Shown one piece after another: positions 9,240 through 17,440 of a stretch of 41,893 nt of DNA. The stretch's first letter is position 1; every line of letters begins with the position of its first letter. The notes under the pieces are model-generated. The model was given only the letters and a program-made list of their open reading frames with translations. It made no database searches and was not told the DNA's origin. The stretch comes from Micavibrio sp. (GTDB taxonomy: Bacteria; Pseudomonadota; Alphaproteobacteria; Micavibrionales; Micavibrionaceae): the NCBI GenBank assembly GCA_002687495.1, contig NZAJ01000016.1, forward strand, positions 1 to 41,893, in the 5' to 3' direction. The position numbers and the translations under genes are program-made.

Positions 9240-9287
9240 AAGCGCTTTTATAGTCCAGCTTGCTGACTAAATAAATACTAAATTTGT

Positions 9288-9785
9288 TTAATCTACTGGT
9301 TCTTCGGCAACAGCGTTTGTTTGCTCTTTGCGATAGAGATCTAGCTCGGCTTCAATCACATCGTCATGAAGGGCGAGAATAGATGCGGCCATTAGGGCTG
9401 CGTTCTTAGCGCCTGCTTTTCCGATTGCGAGTGTCCCGACAGGAATGCCGCCCGGCATTTGAGCAATGGATAACAGGCTGTCCATACCGCTTAACGCTTT
9501 GCTTTCAACAGGAACGCCAAGAACTGGGAGCGGGGTCATTGACGCTGCCATACCCGGGAGGTGCGCAGCACCACCAGCGCCAGCGATAATGACATGCAGG
9601 CCGCGTTCTTTTGCTGTTTTGGCGTATTCTACTAAGCGATCAGGTGTTCTATGAGCTGAAACGATTTTTACTTCGTGGGGCACGCCAAGCTCGTGTAAAA
9701 TATCGTGAGCATGTTTCATAGTTTCCCAGTCGCTCTGGGAGCCCATGATGATTCCGACTTTGGCATTTTGATCGCTGTTACTCAT
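9288..9785 (-). CDS. purE: N5-carboxyaminoimidazole ribonucleotide mutase (class I PurE)
   Basis: Converts N5-CAIR to CAIR in purine synthesis, acting directly on the PurK product. The 165-residue protein carries [20 protein letters not shown] at the N-terminus, then [14 protein letters not shown] with the catalytic His, [33 protein letters not shown], and [20 protein letters not shown]. This is the class I pattern that works with PurK, which is encoded next. It probably opens the five-gene minus-strand operon; the DUF465 gene lies 72 bases upstream on the same strand and might be part of it. Confidence 0.97.
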   Translation of the reverse strand: MSNSDQNAKVGIIMGSQSDWETMKHAHDILHELGVPHEVKIVSAHRTPDRLVEYAKTAKERGLHVIIAGAGGAAHLPGMAASMTPLPVLGVPVESKALSGMDSLLSIAQMPGGIPVGTLAIGKAGAKNAALMAASILALHDDVIEAELDLYRKEQTNAVAEEPVD

Positions 9786-9857
9786 GTGTTTTTCATCTTT
9801 TCCGCTGTGAATGTTCGCAACATTTATTGTGAAAACGTTATAGCTAAAAGTTGCTGG

Positions 9858-10061
9858 CTAGGCAATGATATCATCAATCAGATCGCTCTCGATCTTTTGA
9901 ATCATATCTTTAAGCCAGAGCTTTTTTTTCTTCAATTGCTGCATGTGCAGCAGATTTACTGGCTGGTTTGAAGTGTGGATGCGCTCAAGCATTTCGTCGA
10001 GGGCAGCATGCTCGCTTCTGTATTCTGCAAGCTTTACAGCAAGTTCTTCTTGATCTTCCAT
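9858..10061 (-). CDS. YdcH/DUF465 family small helical protein
   Basis: A 67-residue all-helical protein of the DUF465 (YdcH) family, recognised from LAEYRSEHAALDEMLERI and the basic LHMQQLKKKKLWLKDMIQKI, then a short acidic tail. It is predicted to form an antiparallel helical hairpin or coiled coil. No biochemical function is established for the family. It lies directly upstream of purE on the same strand and divergent from pfkA. The family is often found as very short open frames in alphaproteobacteria, and the length here is typical. Confidence 0.85.
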   Translation of the reverse strand: MEDQEELAVKLAEYRSEHAALDEMLERIHTSNQPVNLLHMQQLKKKKLWLKDMIQKIESDLIDDIIA

Positions 10062-10125
10062 ATGAGATTTTTTGTGTAATAGTTTAAGTCAATAAAGTTT
10101 AATGCTATCATACAATCTCTTGTTT

Positions 10126-10157
10126 GGTAACATAAAAACGATAGTTACCTTTTTTTT
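10126..10157 (+). promoter_or_regulatory. Terminator-like hairpin in the pfkA leader
   Basis: GGTAAC at 10126-10131 pairs with GTTACC at 10144-10149 across a 12-base loop, and eight T residues follow. It lies 24 bases before the pfkA ATG in a divergent gap, so there is no upstream plus-strand gene for it to terminate. A TACAAT box at 10111-10116 would start RNA just ahead of the hairpin. It may be an attenuator or a 5' stabilising hairpin; it could also simply stop antisense transcription coming from the DUF465 region. Confidence 0.4.
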
Positions 10158-10181
10158 CTTAAAAGTGCAAAGATAAATATA

Positions 10182-11258
10182 ATGGCAAAAACAATTGGGA
10201 TTTTAACAAGTGGTGGTGATTGTGCTGGACTGAATGCGGTGATGCGCGCGGTGGTTAGCAGAGCGCGGCTATTGGGGTGGAAAGTTTTAGGTATTCAAAA
10301 TGGTACGGCTGGGCTTTTGGATAAGCCTTATAAGGTGCGTGAATTAACAATACAGGATATTGATGGTTTTACGATGCGCAGGGGCGGCACGATCCTTGGT
10401 ACGACCAATAGCCGTGATCCGTTTAATTACCCTATGGAAGATGGTAGCTATAAAGACCGCACAGATGAGATTATCGCGGCTATGAAAGAGTTGGGTATTG
10501 AAGCGCTGATCGGTATTGGTGGTGATGGAAGCTTTGATATTTTAAGCCGTTTAGCGAAAAAGGGCGGCATTAATATGGTGGGTGTGCCAAAGACGATTGA
10601 TAATGACCTTGCGATGACGGATGTGTCGGTTGGTTTTGATACAGCGTTGGAGGTGGCGACAGAAGCGCTTGATCGTTTGCAGCCTACTGCGGCGTCACAT
10701 GACCGCGTTATGATTCTGGAGGTTATGGGACGTGATGCGGGGCATATTGCTCTTAATGCCGGGATTGCAGGCGGTGCGGATGTGATCCTTATTCCAGAGA
10801 TTAAATATAGCATTGAAGCTATTGCGAAAAAGATAGCGGAAGTGAAAGAGAGTGGGCGTAATTTTGCGCTTGTTATCGTCTCTGAGGCTGTGAAATCGCC
10901 TGATGGTGAGAAGCGTGAAGTTGTTTACCATGGCGGGGAAAAACGCTATGGCGGGATTGCAGACTTTTTGGGGCCTCGCATTGCTGAAGCGACCGGGTTT
11001 GAGACGCGCGCGACTGTGCTCGGGCATGTTCAGCGCGGGGCGCAGCCTACGCATAATGATCGTTTGCTGGCTTTGGCACTGGGGGTTAAAGCGGTTGACC
11101 TTATTAATGAAGGAGAGTTTGGCAAGATGGTTGCGTGGCAGAATCGCGCGGCTGTGGCAGTGCCAATTGAAGATGCAATCGCGAAATGCCGCGTTGTAGA
11201 GCCTACTGACCCTCTTATTCACACAGCGCGCTCATTGGGGATTTCATTTGGTGATTAA
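10182..11258 (+). CDS. pfkA: 6-phosphofructokinase (mixed-substrate group III type)
   Basis: Phosphorylates fructose 6-phosphate to the 1,6-bisphosphate, the committed step of glycolysis. The 358-residue protein has the N-terminal GILTSGGDCAGLNAVMRAVV, the donor-binding IGGDGSFDIL, and GVPKTIDNDLAMTDVSVGFD with the catalytic Asp140. It also has the sugar-phosphate loops ILEVMGRDAGHIAL and LGHVQRGAQPTHNDR. Gly116 in GGDGS is the ATP-type residue, where PPi enzymes have Asp. Lys137 in PKTID is the residue found in PPi and group III enzymes. This Gly/Lys pairing is typical of the mixed-substrate group III branch, so ATP use is more likely but PPi use is not excluded. The ribosome site before the ATG is weak. 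The PH-domain genes follow 49 bases downstream. Confidence 0.95.
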   Translation: MAKTIGILTSGGDCAGLNAVMRAVVSRARLLGWKVLGIQNGTAGLLDKPYKVRELTIQDIDGFTMRRGGTILGTTNSRDPFNYPMEDGSYKDRTDEIIAAMKELGIEALIGIGGDGSFDILSRLAKKGGINMVGVPKTIDNDLAMTDVSVGFDTALEVATEALDRLQPTAASHDRVMILEVMGRDAGHIALNAGIAGGADVILIPEIKYSIEAIAKKIAEVKESGRNFALVIVSEAVKSPDGEKREVVYHGGEKRYGGIADFLGPRIAEATGFETRATVLGHVQRGAQPTHNDRLLALALGVKAVDLINEGEFGKMVAWQNRAAVAVPIEDAIAKCRVVEPTDPLIHTARSLGISFGD

Positions 11259-11307
11259 GTTTGAGCGTAGTATCATGGTATGGTGTTTATTGGGAGTGGG
11301 ATTTTAA

Positions 11308-11838
11308 ATGTTATATGTTGAGCAGTCTTTAGGGCCTGATGAAGAGTTGGTTCATGTCGGCCAGTTTCACTGGTTTTACACCGTTACAGCGTTTGCGTCT
11401 ATTCTGTGGGGTGTTGTTGGAAGCCTGATTATTTTACAGCTTGTCATTGTCGGCTATATGTTCATGGAGCGCTTTCCTCAAGATATCAGTTTCTATCATG
11501 CTATTCAGTATATGCATCCTGGATTTAAAATTTTGGCTTTCGTTGTTTTTATCCTTGGTGTGATGAGCTTTGCGAAAAAAATGATTGTTAAAGCGACGAC
11601 AGAAATTGCGATTACAAATAATCGTCTTGTTTATAAGCGTGGTCTTATCGCGAGGAATGTTGGTGAGATTAGTATTGACCGTATTGAGGGTGTGAATGTG
11701 CTGCAATCAATATTCGGGCGTATTTTTAATTATGGGCGTTTATCTATTCGCGGCATGGGGATTGGCGAGGTGATTTTACCTCCTATTGAATCGCCAATTG
11801 TTTTTAGACAAGCGATTGAAAAAGCGAGATCTATATAA
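11308..11838 (+). CDS. Membrane protein with bacterial PH domain (first paralogue)
   Basis: A 176-residue inner-membrane protein. Two hydrophobic segments at about residues 26-52 and 72-92 are followed by a bacterial PH (bPH_2, YdbS/YdbT-like) domain. The domain is visible as TEIAITNNRLVYKRGLIARN, then VGEISIDRIEGVNVLQSIFG and RLSIRGMGIGEVILPPIESP. Proteins of this type have no settled function; some are linked to envelope stress or resistance to antimicrobial compounds. It is followed after 13 bases by a second gene of the same design, so the pair is likely one transcription unit and may form a complex. Confidence 0.82.
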   Translation: MLYVEQSLGPDEELVHVGQFHWFYTVTAFASILWGVVGSLIILQLVIVGYMFMERFPQDISFYHAIQYMHPGFKILAFVVFILGVMSFAKKMIVKATTEIAITNNRLVYKRGLIARNVGEISIDRIEGVNVLQSIFGRIFNYGRLSIRGMGIGEVILPPIESPIVFRQAIEKARSI

Positions 11839-11851
11839 GGTAGGGCTATTT

Positions 11852-12382
11852 ATGAGTGAGACTGTTGTTAGAAAAAAAGACGTGAAGACGTCTTCTGAGA
11901 AAAAGAAATTGAGAAAAGCTTCTATTAATGAGCTTTTAGTTCCGGGTGAAGAGATTGTCTTACAAGGGCGTGTTCATTGGGCGATTTACTGGCGCACAGC
12001 GGCTGTGTTCTTATTGGCGCTCATTGTTGCAACTCAGATTGTTGAGCTTGGTGTTTTACTTCTGGGTAGTGCTATTTTAATGCTCATCCATGCATATTTG
12101 AAAAAAGAGATATTGCTGTTGGTGCTCACGAATAAGCGGGTGCTTGTTCGTTATGGTATTTTACAAGTTGATGTTGTTGATATGCGTTTTTCCAAGATTG
12201 AAAGTATAGAGCTTGAGCGCATGATACCGGGCTATATTCTAGGCTATGCAAATGTAGTTTTGATGGGCACGGGTAACCGCTATGTGGTTATTCCTTTTGT
12301 GGATAATGCGCTAGAGTTTAGACGCGCTTATAATAAGCTTACGCTTGTTGAGGATGAAGAGCTTAACAGCGAAGATGATTAA
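11852..12382 (+). CDS. Membrane protein with bacterial PH domain (second paralogue)
   Basis: A 176-residue paralogue of the preceding product. The first 25 residues are Lys-rich and probably cytoplasmic. Two membrane segments lie at about residues 45-80, followed by a PH-like domain with LLLVLTNKRVLVRYGILQVD, VVDMRFSKIESIELERMIPG and ILGYANVVLMGTGNRYVVIP. The order and spacing parallel those of the first gene (TNNRLVYKRGLI against TNKRVLVRYGIL). I chose ATG 11852, which AAGGTAGGG precedes at 11838-11846. An earlier in-frame ATG at 11786 would run into the first gene and lacks homology. The acidic tail DEELNSEDD is distinctive. Function unknown. Confidence 0.8.
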   Translation: MSETVVRKKDVKTSSEKKKLRKASINELLVPGEEIVLQGRVHWAIYWRTAAVFLLALIVATQIVELGVLLLGSAILMLIHAYLKKEILLLVLTNKRVLVRYGILQVDVVDMRFSKIESIELERMIPGYILGYANVVLMGTGNRYVVIPFVDNALEFRRAYNKLTLVEDEELNSEDD

Positions 12383-12512
12383 GGCATGCTCTTGTTGAGA
12401 GTGTTGTTTTCGTGCAGGTTTTCTAAAATATAGTTTTTTCCTAAATAGGCTTGTTTTTTGCCTAGAGTTCATACAATGTGCTTCCGTTTATTTATCTAAG
12501 GAGTTTATGAGC

Positions 12513-14252
12513 ATGTATGATGAAAAACGCGCACACCCTAATGGCTGGGATAAAGAAAAATTAGTGAGCCGTTATGTGACGGAAGGGGCGAAGAGCGCAC
12601 CTCACCGCGCGTATTATTATGCTATGGGCTTAACGGAGGAAGAAATCCATCAGCCTTTAATTGGTGTGGCGACATGCTGGAATGAAGCAGCGCCATGTAA
12701 TATTGCGCTCTCACGTCAGGCGCAATCTGTGAAGGTTGGGGTTAAAGATGGTAAAGGCACACCGCGCGAATTTACGACGATTACTGTGACGGATGGTATT
12801 GCGATGGGGCATGAGGGCATGCGCTCATCTCTAGCGAGCCGTGAAGTGATTGCAGACTCTGTTGAGTTGACTATGCGTGGGCATTGTTATGATGGTCTTG
12901 TGGGGCTTGCGGGCTGTGATAAATCTTTACCCGCGATGATGATGGCTATGGTGCGTTTGAATGTGCCTTCTATCTTTATGTATGGCGGCACTATCTTGCC
13001 TGGTAAGTTTAAGGGCAAAGATGTTGATGTTGTGAATGTGTTTGAAGCGGTTGGCCAAAATGCTGTTGGTAAGATGTCCGATAAAGAGCTGCATGAATTA
13101 GAATGCGTTGCGTGTCCATCTGCTGGTGCATGCGGTGGTCAGTTTACGGCGAATACTATGGCGTGTGTGAGTGAAGCTATGGGGCTGGCTATTCCTCATT
13201 CTGCGGGCGCGCCTGCGGTTTATGAAAGTCGTGATGAATATGCTAAAGCTTCTGGTGAAGCGGTTATGAAGCTTATTAAGAATGGCGGGCCGTATCCGCG
13301 TGATGTTGTGACGCGTAAGTCTTTAGAGAATGCGGCAGCGATTGTGGCTGCGACTGGTGGTTCAACAAATGCGGCGCTTCATTTGCCAGCAATTGCGCAT
13401 GAGGCGGGTATTGATTTTGATTTGTTTGATGTGGCTGAGATTTTCAAGAAGACACCATTGATTGCCAATTTACGTCCTGGCGGGAAATATGTTGCTAAGG
13501 ATCTTTATGATATAGGTGGCGTGGGTGTTGTTATTAAAGAGTTGCTTGATGGTGGCTTTATGCATGGCGATTGCATTACGGTGACGGGCAAAACTTTGGC
13601 TGAGAATTATGCTGAGGTGAGCTTGCCTGCAGATCAGGATGTTGTTGTTTCTTGTAATAATCCAATCCGTCCTACTGGGGGCGTTGTTGGCCTTAAGGGG
13701 AATTTGGCACCTGAAGGGGCGATTGTGAAAGTTGCTGGGTTAGAGAATCTGGTATTTGAAGGGCCTGCGCGTGTTTTTGATGGTGAGCAAGCGGCTTTTG
13801 AAGCGGTTCAGCGCCGCGAATATAACGACGGTGATGTGATTGTTATTCGTTATGAAGGGCCAAAAGGCGGACCCGGGATGCGTGAAATGCTTTCTACGAC
13901 GGCTGCTTTATATGGGCAGGGCGCAAATGTGGCTCTTATTACGGATGGCCGTTTTAGTGGTGGTACTCGCGGTTTTTGTATTGGACATGTGGGGCCAGAG
14001 GCCGCTGTTGGCGGCCCAATTGGTCTGATAAAAGATGGTGATATGATCCGCATGGATGCGAATACTGGCGCGTTAGAGGTGGATGTTTCTGATGAAGAGA
14101 TGGAAAAGCGCCGTCAATCTTTTGTGCCACGCAAGACGAATTATAATTCTGGAGCGCTTCATAAATATGCGCAGCTTGTAGGGGATGCGCGTTATGGTGC
14201 TGTGACGCATCCTGGCGCAAAAGAAGAAACGCACGTATTTGTTGATTTATAA
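12513..14252 (+). CDS. ilvD: Dihydroxy-acid dehydratase
   Basis: Fe-S dehydratase that makes the 2-keto acid precursors of valine, isoleucine and leucine. The product of about 580 residues carries [53 protein letters not shown] and [18 protein letters not shown]. The cysteines in the first three segments are the cluster-ligand candidates. The C-terminal half ends GAVTHPGA as in the family. Two starts compete: ATG 12507 and ATG 12513. AAGGAG at 12498-12503 is only 3 bases from the first and 9 from the second, so I prefer 12513. A TACAAT box at 12472-12477 could be its promoter -10. It is followed by a strong terminator, so it ends its unit. Confidence 0.96.
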   Translation: MYDEKRAHPNGWDKEKLVSRYVTEGAKSAPHRAYYYAMGLTEEEIHQPLIGVATCWNEAAPCNIALSRQAQSVKVGVKDGKGTPREFTTITVTDGIAMGHEGMRSSLASREVIADSVELTMRGHCYDGLVGLAGCDKSLPAMMMAMVRLNVPSIFMYGGTILPGKFKGKDVDVVNVFEAVGQNAVGKMSDKELHELECVACPSAGACGGQFTANTMACVSEAMGLAIPHSAGAPAVYESRDEYAKASGEAVMKLIKNGGPYPRDVVTRKSLENAAAIVAATGGSTNAALHLPAIAHEAGIDFDLFDVAEIFKKTPLIANLRPGGKYVAKDLYDIGGVGVVIKELLDGGFMHGDCITVTGKTLAENYAEVSLPADQDVVVSCNNPIRPTGGVVGLKGNLAPEGAIVKVAGLENLVFEGPARVFDGEQAAFEAVQRREYNDGDVIVIRYEGPKGGPGMREMLSTTAALYGQGANVALITDGRFSGGTRGFCIGHVGPEAAVGGPIGLIKDGDMIRMDANTGALEVDVSDEEMEKRRQSFVPRKTNYNSGALHKYAQLVGDARYGAVTHPGAKEETHVFVDL

Positions 14253-14283
14253 GAGCTGCGGCTGCATCTGAAATTATAAATTG

Positions 14284-14320
14284 AAAACTATCCAAGCTTT
14301 CTTGGTTTTGGATAGTTTTT
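14284..14320 (+). terminator. Strong intrinsic terminator after ilvD
   Basis: AAAACTATCCAA at 14284-14295 pairs with TTGGATAGTTTT at 14308-14319, a 12-bp perfect stem with a 12-base loop, ending in a T run. A competing inner hairpin, CCAAG with CTTGG, is also possible. It lies 31 bases after the ilvD stop and separates it from the L,D-transpeptidase gene. Confidence 0.78.
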
Positions 14321-14383
14321 GTTAACTATTTCCGTGATAGGATTGGCCTGTAAGAAATCACAGTGCCTACAATAAGTCCTATT

Positions 14384-16099
14384 ATGATCAAGAAATGCAC
14401 ACGAAAATTTATGTTATATGCCGCTAGTGGAGCTATTATTGCTCTCAGTGCAGATATTATGGCAGAGGGTGTTCAGGCGCAGGAGCGTTTAGCTTCGGTT
14501 ACATATAATAGTACGATTATAAAACCTATGAGTAATTTTGCTGAAGCTATTCAGCTGAATTTTGAAATTCCAGCGTTGAAAAGCGTTGTTGAGGATTATG
14601 ATTCTCTTGTCAGTTTTTATCAAGCGCGTGCGAATGAGCCTTTTTGGGTGTCACGTTCAGGTATGAACTCTAATGCCAAAGAGTTGGTTCATTTACTTGA
14701 GAAGAGTTGGACACATGGTTTAAACCCTTATCTCTATAATTTAGATAAAATTCGTGGGCTTGCTGATGCGCGTACAACCGAGCGAAAAGCGGCTTTAGAT
14801 ATTCTTCTGAGTGATGCTTATTATCGCTATATGAAGGATCTAAGTGGTATTCGTGTTGACCCTAAAGGGCTTCGCACAAATATTAGTTATTGGAAGCAGC
14901 CCTTATCTGCTGCGGCGCTTTTTGGGCTATTAAATGATGTCGATGATGTTGAAGATATTGCTTATAAAGTGGCGCCGAAGGGGCGTACATATGCGAAAAT
15001 ACGTGCCGAGTTGCAAGATGTTGTGATGCGTCCTGCTCCAAATTATGAAACTTTACTTCCAATAAATATCAATGGGTTATTGAGACCAGGGGATCGTTCT
15101 GATGCTATTCCGCATCTGCGCGCGAGGTTGTCTGTTGAGCAAAAAGGTGAAGATGCTCTTTTTTATGATGCTGAGCTAGCACGCGCTGTTACGCGTTTTC
15201 AAAGAGAGAGTGGCGTAAAGCCTGATGCTATTATTGGGCGACAGACTTTAGAGCTTTTGAATGTGACGCGTGATGATAAAATTAAGCAGCTTATAGCTAA
15301 TTTAGAGCGGCTTCGTTGGGTTGATGATTATAAGCCTAATAAGTTTATCGTTGTGAATATACCGTCTGCTACGTTATGGGCTGTCGATAAAGGGCAGGTT
15401 TCATTTGAAATGCCTGTGATTGTCGGCAAGTCTAAGCGCCCTACAAATATGTTTATCACAGAGATTCATGGGGTGCGTTTTAACCCCAATTGGACCGTTC
15501 CTAAGACTATAAAAGAAAAAGATATCTTACCAGAATTGATTAAGAACCCAGCTTATCTTACTGATAAGGATATGGAATTGATTATGGGGCAGGGGGCTGA
15601 TGCTGTCTCGATTGACCCAACGTCTATTGATTGGTCTTCAATGAGTAAGAGTGATCTTAAATATTTTAACATGGTGCAAAGTCCGGGTTCTAATAACCCG
15701 TTGGGGCGCTACCGTGTTTTGATGCCAAATCCTTATAATATCTATCTACATGATACGAATAGCCCAGAATATTTTGAGAAAGCTTCGCGTGCTTTGTCAT
15801 CTGGATGTATTCGCATGAAAGATCCTGCCCGAGTCGCTGATTTCATTATGCATAGTAATGAGGATTGGAGTGAGGATGTCATGCAGCAGACCCTTAATAA
15901 GGGGAAAATGCGTGATCTATATATTCAGCAAACGATTCCTGTGTATCTCTTATATTACACCGTTTGGATGAATGAGAGTGAAGAGATTGTCTATGGTCGA
16001 GACCTTTACAGACATGATCAGACTTTGTTCAATTTGCTCTCAGAACTTGACGGAATCTTTATTCCTGTGGATAATAACGGAAATATTAATCCTATTTGA
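14384..16099 (+). CDS. L,D-transpeptidase, LdtD/YcbB type
   Basis: A periplasmic enzyme that forms 3-3 meso-DAP crosslinks in peptidoglycan. The N-terminus MIKKCTRKFMLYAASGAIIA looks like a Sec signal with probable cleavage after VQAQ. About residues 50-220 are the YcbB-like scaffold, followed by a PG_binding_1 segment (SDAIPHLRARL to PDAIIGRQTLELL). The YkuD catalytic domain begins near FIVVNIPSATLWAVDKGQ. Its active site shows His456 in LHDTN and Cys475 in SSGCIRM. Length fits YcbB-type enzymes (about 570-615). No clear ribosome site decides between GTG 14363 and ATG 14384; the signal peptide fits 14384 better. The next gene is a MepK-type hydrolase, the same adjacency as ycbB-ycbK in E. 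coli. Confidence 0.93.
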   Translation: MIKKCTRKFMLYAASGAIIALSADIMAEGVQAQERLASVTYNSTIIKPMSNFAEAIQLNFEIPALKSVVEDYDSLVSFYQARANEPFWVSRSGMNSNAKELVHLLEKSWTHGLNPYLYNLDKIRGLADARTTERKAALDILLSDAYYRYMKDLSGIRVDPKGLRTNISYWKQPLSAAALFGLLNDVDDVEDIAYKVAPKGRTYAKIRAELQDVVMRPAPNYETLLPININGLLRPGDRSDAIPHLRARLSVEQKGEDALFYDAELARAVTRFQRESGVKPDAIIGRQTLELLNVTRDDKIKQLIANLERLRWVDDYKPNKFIVVNIPSATLWAVDKGQVSFEMPVIVGKSKRPTNMFITEIHGVRFNPNWTVPKTIKEKDILPELIKNPAYLTDKDMELIMGQGADAVSIDPTSIDWSSMSKSDLKYFNMVQSPGSNNPLGRYRVLMPNPYNIYLHDTNSPEYFEKASRALSSGCIRMKDPARVADFIMHSNEDWSEDVMQQTLNKGKMRDLYIQQTIPVYLLYYTVWMNESEEIVYGRDLYRHDQTLFNLLSELDGIFIPVDNNGNINPI

Positions 16100-16183
16100 T
16101 TCTAGGTGATTGATATTATCTTCTTGAAGTGGTTTCATACATTTATTGGATGTTTACCCTTTACTCAATTGTGATTTCTGTAT

Positions 16184-16199
16184 AGGACATATCTGTCCT
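16184..16199 (+). terminator. Small hairpin between ldt and mepK-like gene
   Basis: AGGACA at 16184-16189 pairs with TGTCCT at 16194-16199 over a TATC loop. Only a broken T-rich stretch follows (GTTTATCGGGTTT), so termination is uncertain. It might be a weak terminator or a leader hairpin for the next gene, which starts at 16234. Confidence 0.3.
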
Positions 16200-16233
16200 G
16201 TTTATCGGGTTTAAAAAATATAGGTGTAAGGTA

Positions 16234-16803
16234 ATGATAGATATCAAAGCTGATTCTTTGTTGGATCGTCGTGAGATACTTAAAATGGGCCTTTGCGGGT
16301 TTGTAGCTACAGCGACACCGTTTTTGCTGAGTACTGAAGCTAAAGCTTCATCTTCGACGTGGAGAACTTCTTTTCGTAATGCACATACTGGTGAGAGTTT
16401 CAACGGCGTTTATCGCGTTGGTAACAAATATCTTCCAGATGCATTTGAGCGCATTAGTTATGTTTTGCGTGATTTTAGGACGGGCGAAGTATTTCCTATG
16501 GACCCTCGTGTCGTCGATATTATGACGGTTATTCATAAAAAGACTGGCATGAGCACGCCGGTTAATATTCTTTCTGGTTATCGTAGCCCTAAGACAAATG
16601 CGAACTTACGTGGTGCGACATCTGGCGTGGCTAAAAACTCATTCCATATGTATGGTCAAGCGCTTGATATCCGTGTCCCAGGCTATAAAACAAGCGGTAT
16701 CCGTAAGATCGCAATGGGCCTAAAGGCTGGTGGCGTTGGCTATTATCCTAAGAGCGGTTTCGTGCATGTTGATACAGGTAATGTGCGTAGCTGGTCTATG
16801 TAA
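16234..16803 (+). CDS. DUF882 / M15-type murein endopeptidase, MepK (YcbK)-like
   Basis: A 189-residue exported protein. The N-terminus has a twin-arginine-like motif (LDRREILKMG, Arg12-Arg13), a hydrophobic stretch and a cleavage region near TEAKAS, so Tat export is likely. The mature part is a peptidase M15-like (DUF882) domain, with ILSGYRSPKTNANLRG, the zinc motif SFHMYGQALDIRV (His and Asp), and GFVHVDTG (His). E. coli MepK cleaves the 3-3 crosslinks that LdtD makes, and the neighbouring gene here is an LdtD-type enzyme, which supports the assignment. The ATG at 16234 has AAGG upstream. A terminator-like hairpin follows at 16895. Confidence 0.9.
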   Translation: MIDIKADSLLDRREILKMGLCGFVATATPFLLSTEAKASSSTWRTSFRNAHTGESFNGVYRVGNKYLPDAFERISYVLRDFRTGEVFPMDPRVVDIMTVIHKKTGMSTPVNILSGYRSPKTNANLRGATSGVAKNSFHMYGQALDIRVPGYKTSGIRKIAMGLKAGGVGYYPKSGFVHVDTGNVRSWSM

Positions 16804-16894
16804 GATTTAATGACTTTGCTCTTAAAATAGAAGCAGAGCTTATAAAAATAATTTAGATAAAACTTTTCCGTAATGGGATTATACTGTATTGTTC

Positions 16895-16924
16895 AGCCTT
16901 TCTTAATTTAAGAGAGGCTTTTTT
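16895..16924 (+). terminator. Hairpin and T run abutting the folK start
   Basis: AGCCTTTCTTAA at 16895-16906 pairs with TTAAGAGAGGCT at 16908-16919 with one T-G wobble; the innermost pairs must open to form a loop. Six T residues (16919-16924) run straight into the folK ATG at 16925. The only good ribosome site for folK, AGAGAGG at 16911-16917, is inside the 3' arm. It can serve as the terminator of the upstream gene and could also hide the folK ribosome site. Confidence 0.6.
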
Positions 16925-17440
16925 ATGATCCTCATAGCTTTTGGAGCCAATTTGCCAAGTCATGTCGGAGCGCCGCGTGATACGGTTATTGCAGCACGTC
17001 AGTATCTACTTGAGCATGGTTTTGTACGCGAAGTTGCATTTTCTTCTTTGTGGTTTAGTGCGCCAGTTCCTGCGTCTGATCAACCGTGGTATTGTAATGC
17101 AGTGATGGCTGTTGAGAGTGATTATGAGCCATTAGAGCTGTTATCTAAGCTTCATGAATGTGAGAGAGCTTTTGGTCGTGAACGTATTGAGGGGGATCGT
17201 AATGCGGCGCGCACATTGGATTTAGATGTGATCGCGTATCATGATGTCGTTTCTAATGATCCTCATTTGGAGTTGCCGCATCCGCGTATGGCTGAGCGCG
17301 GTTTTGTGCTTAAGCCTTTGGTGGAGATTGCTAAAGATTGGATGCATCCTCAATTGCAGTTGAGCGCTGAAGCTTTGCTAGCGCGTTTGCCGCAGCTAGA
17401 TCAAGATGATCTGCATTTATTTGATAAGGCGGCTGCTTAA
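16925..17440 (+). CDS. folK: 2-amino-4-hydroxy-6-hydroxymethyldihydropteridine pyrophosphokinase
   Basis: Transfers pyrophosphate from ATP to the pterin alcohol in folate synthesis, making the substrate of FolP. The 171-residue protein has ILIAFGANLPSHVGAPRDTV at the N-terminus, FSSLWFSAPVPASDQPWYCN, and FGRERIEGDRNAARTLDLDV, the HPPK signature region with its metal-binding Asp pair. ELPHPRMAERGFVLKPLVEI near the end is also typical. The ribosome site AGAGAGG lies in a hairpin arm. A TATACT box at 16880-16885 could be the promoter -10. It ends directly against folP, whose ATG is the next base, so the two are translationally coupled. Confidence 0.95.
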   Translation: MILIAFGANLPSHVGAPRDTVIAARQYLLEHGFVREVAFSSLWFSAPVPASDQPWYCNAVMAVESDYEPLELLSKLHECERAFGRERIEGDRNAARTLDLDVIAYHDVVSNDPHLELPHPRMAERGFVLKPLVEIAKDWMHPQLQLSAEALLARLPQLDQDDLHLFDKAAA

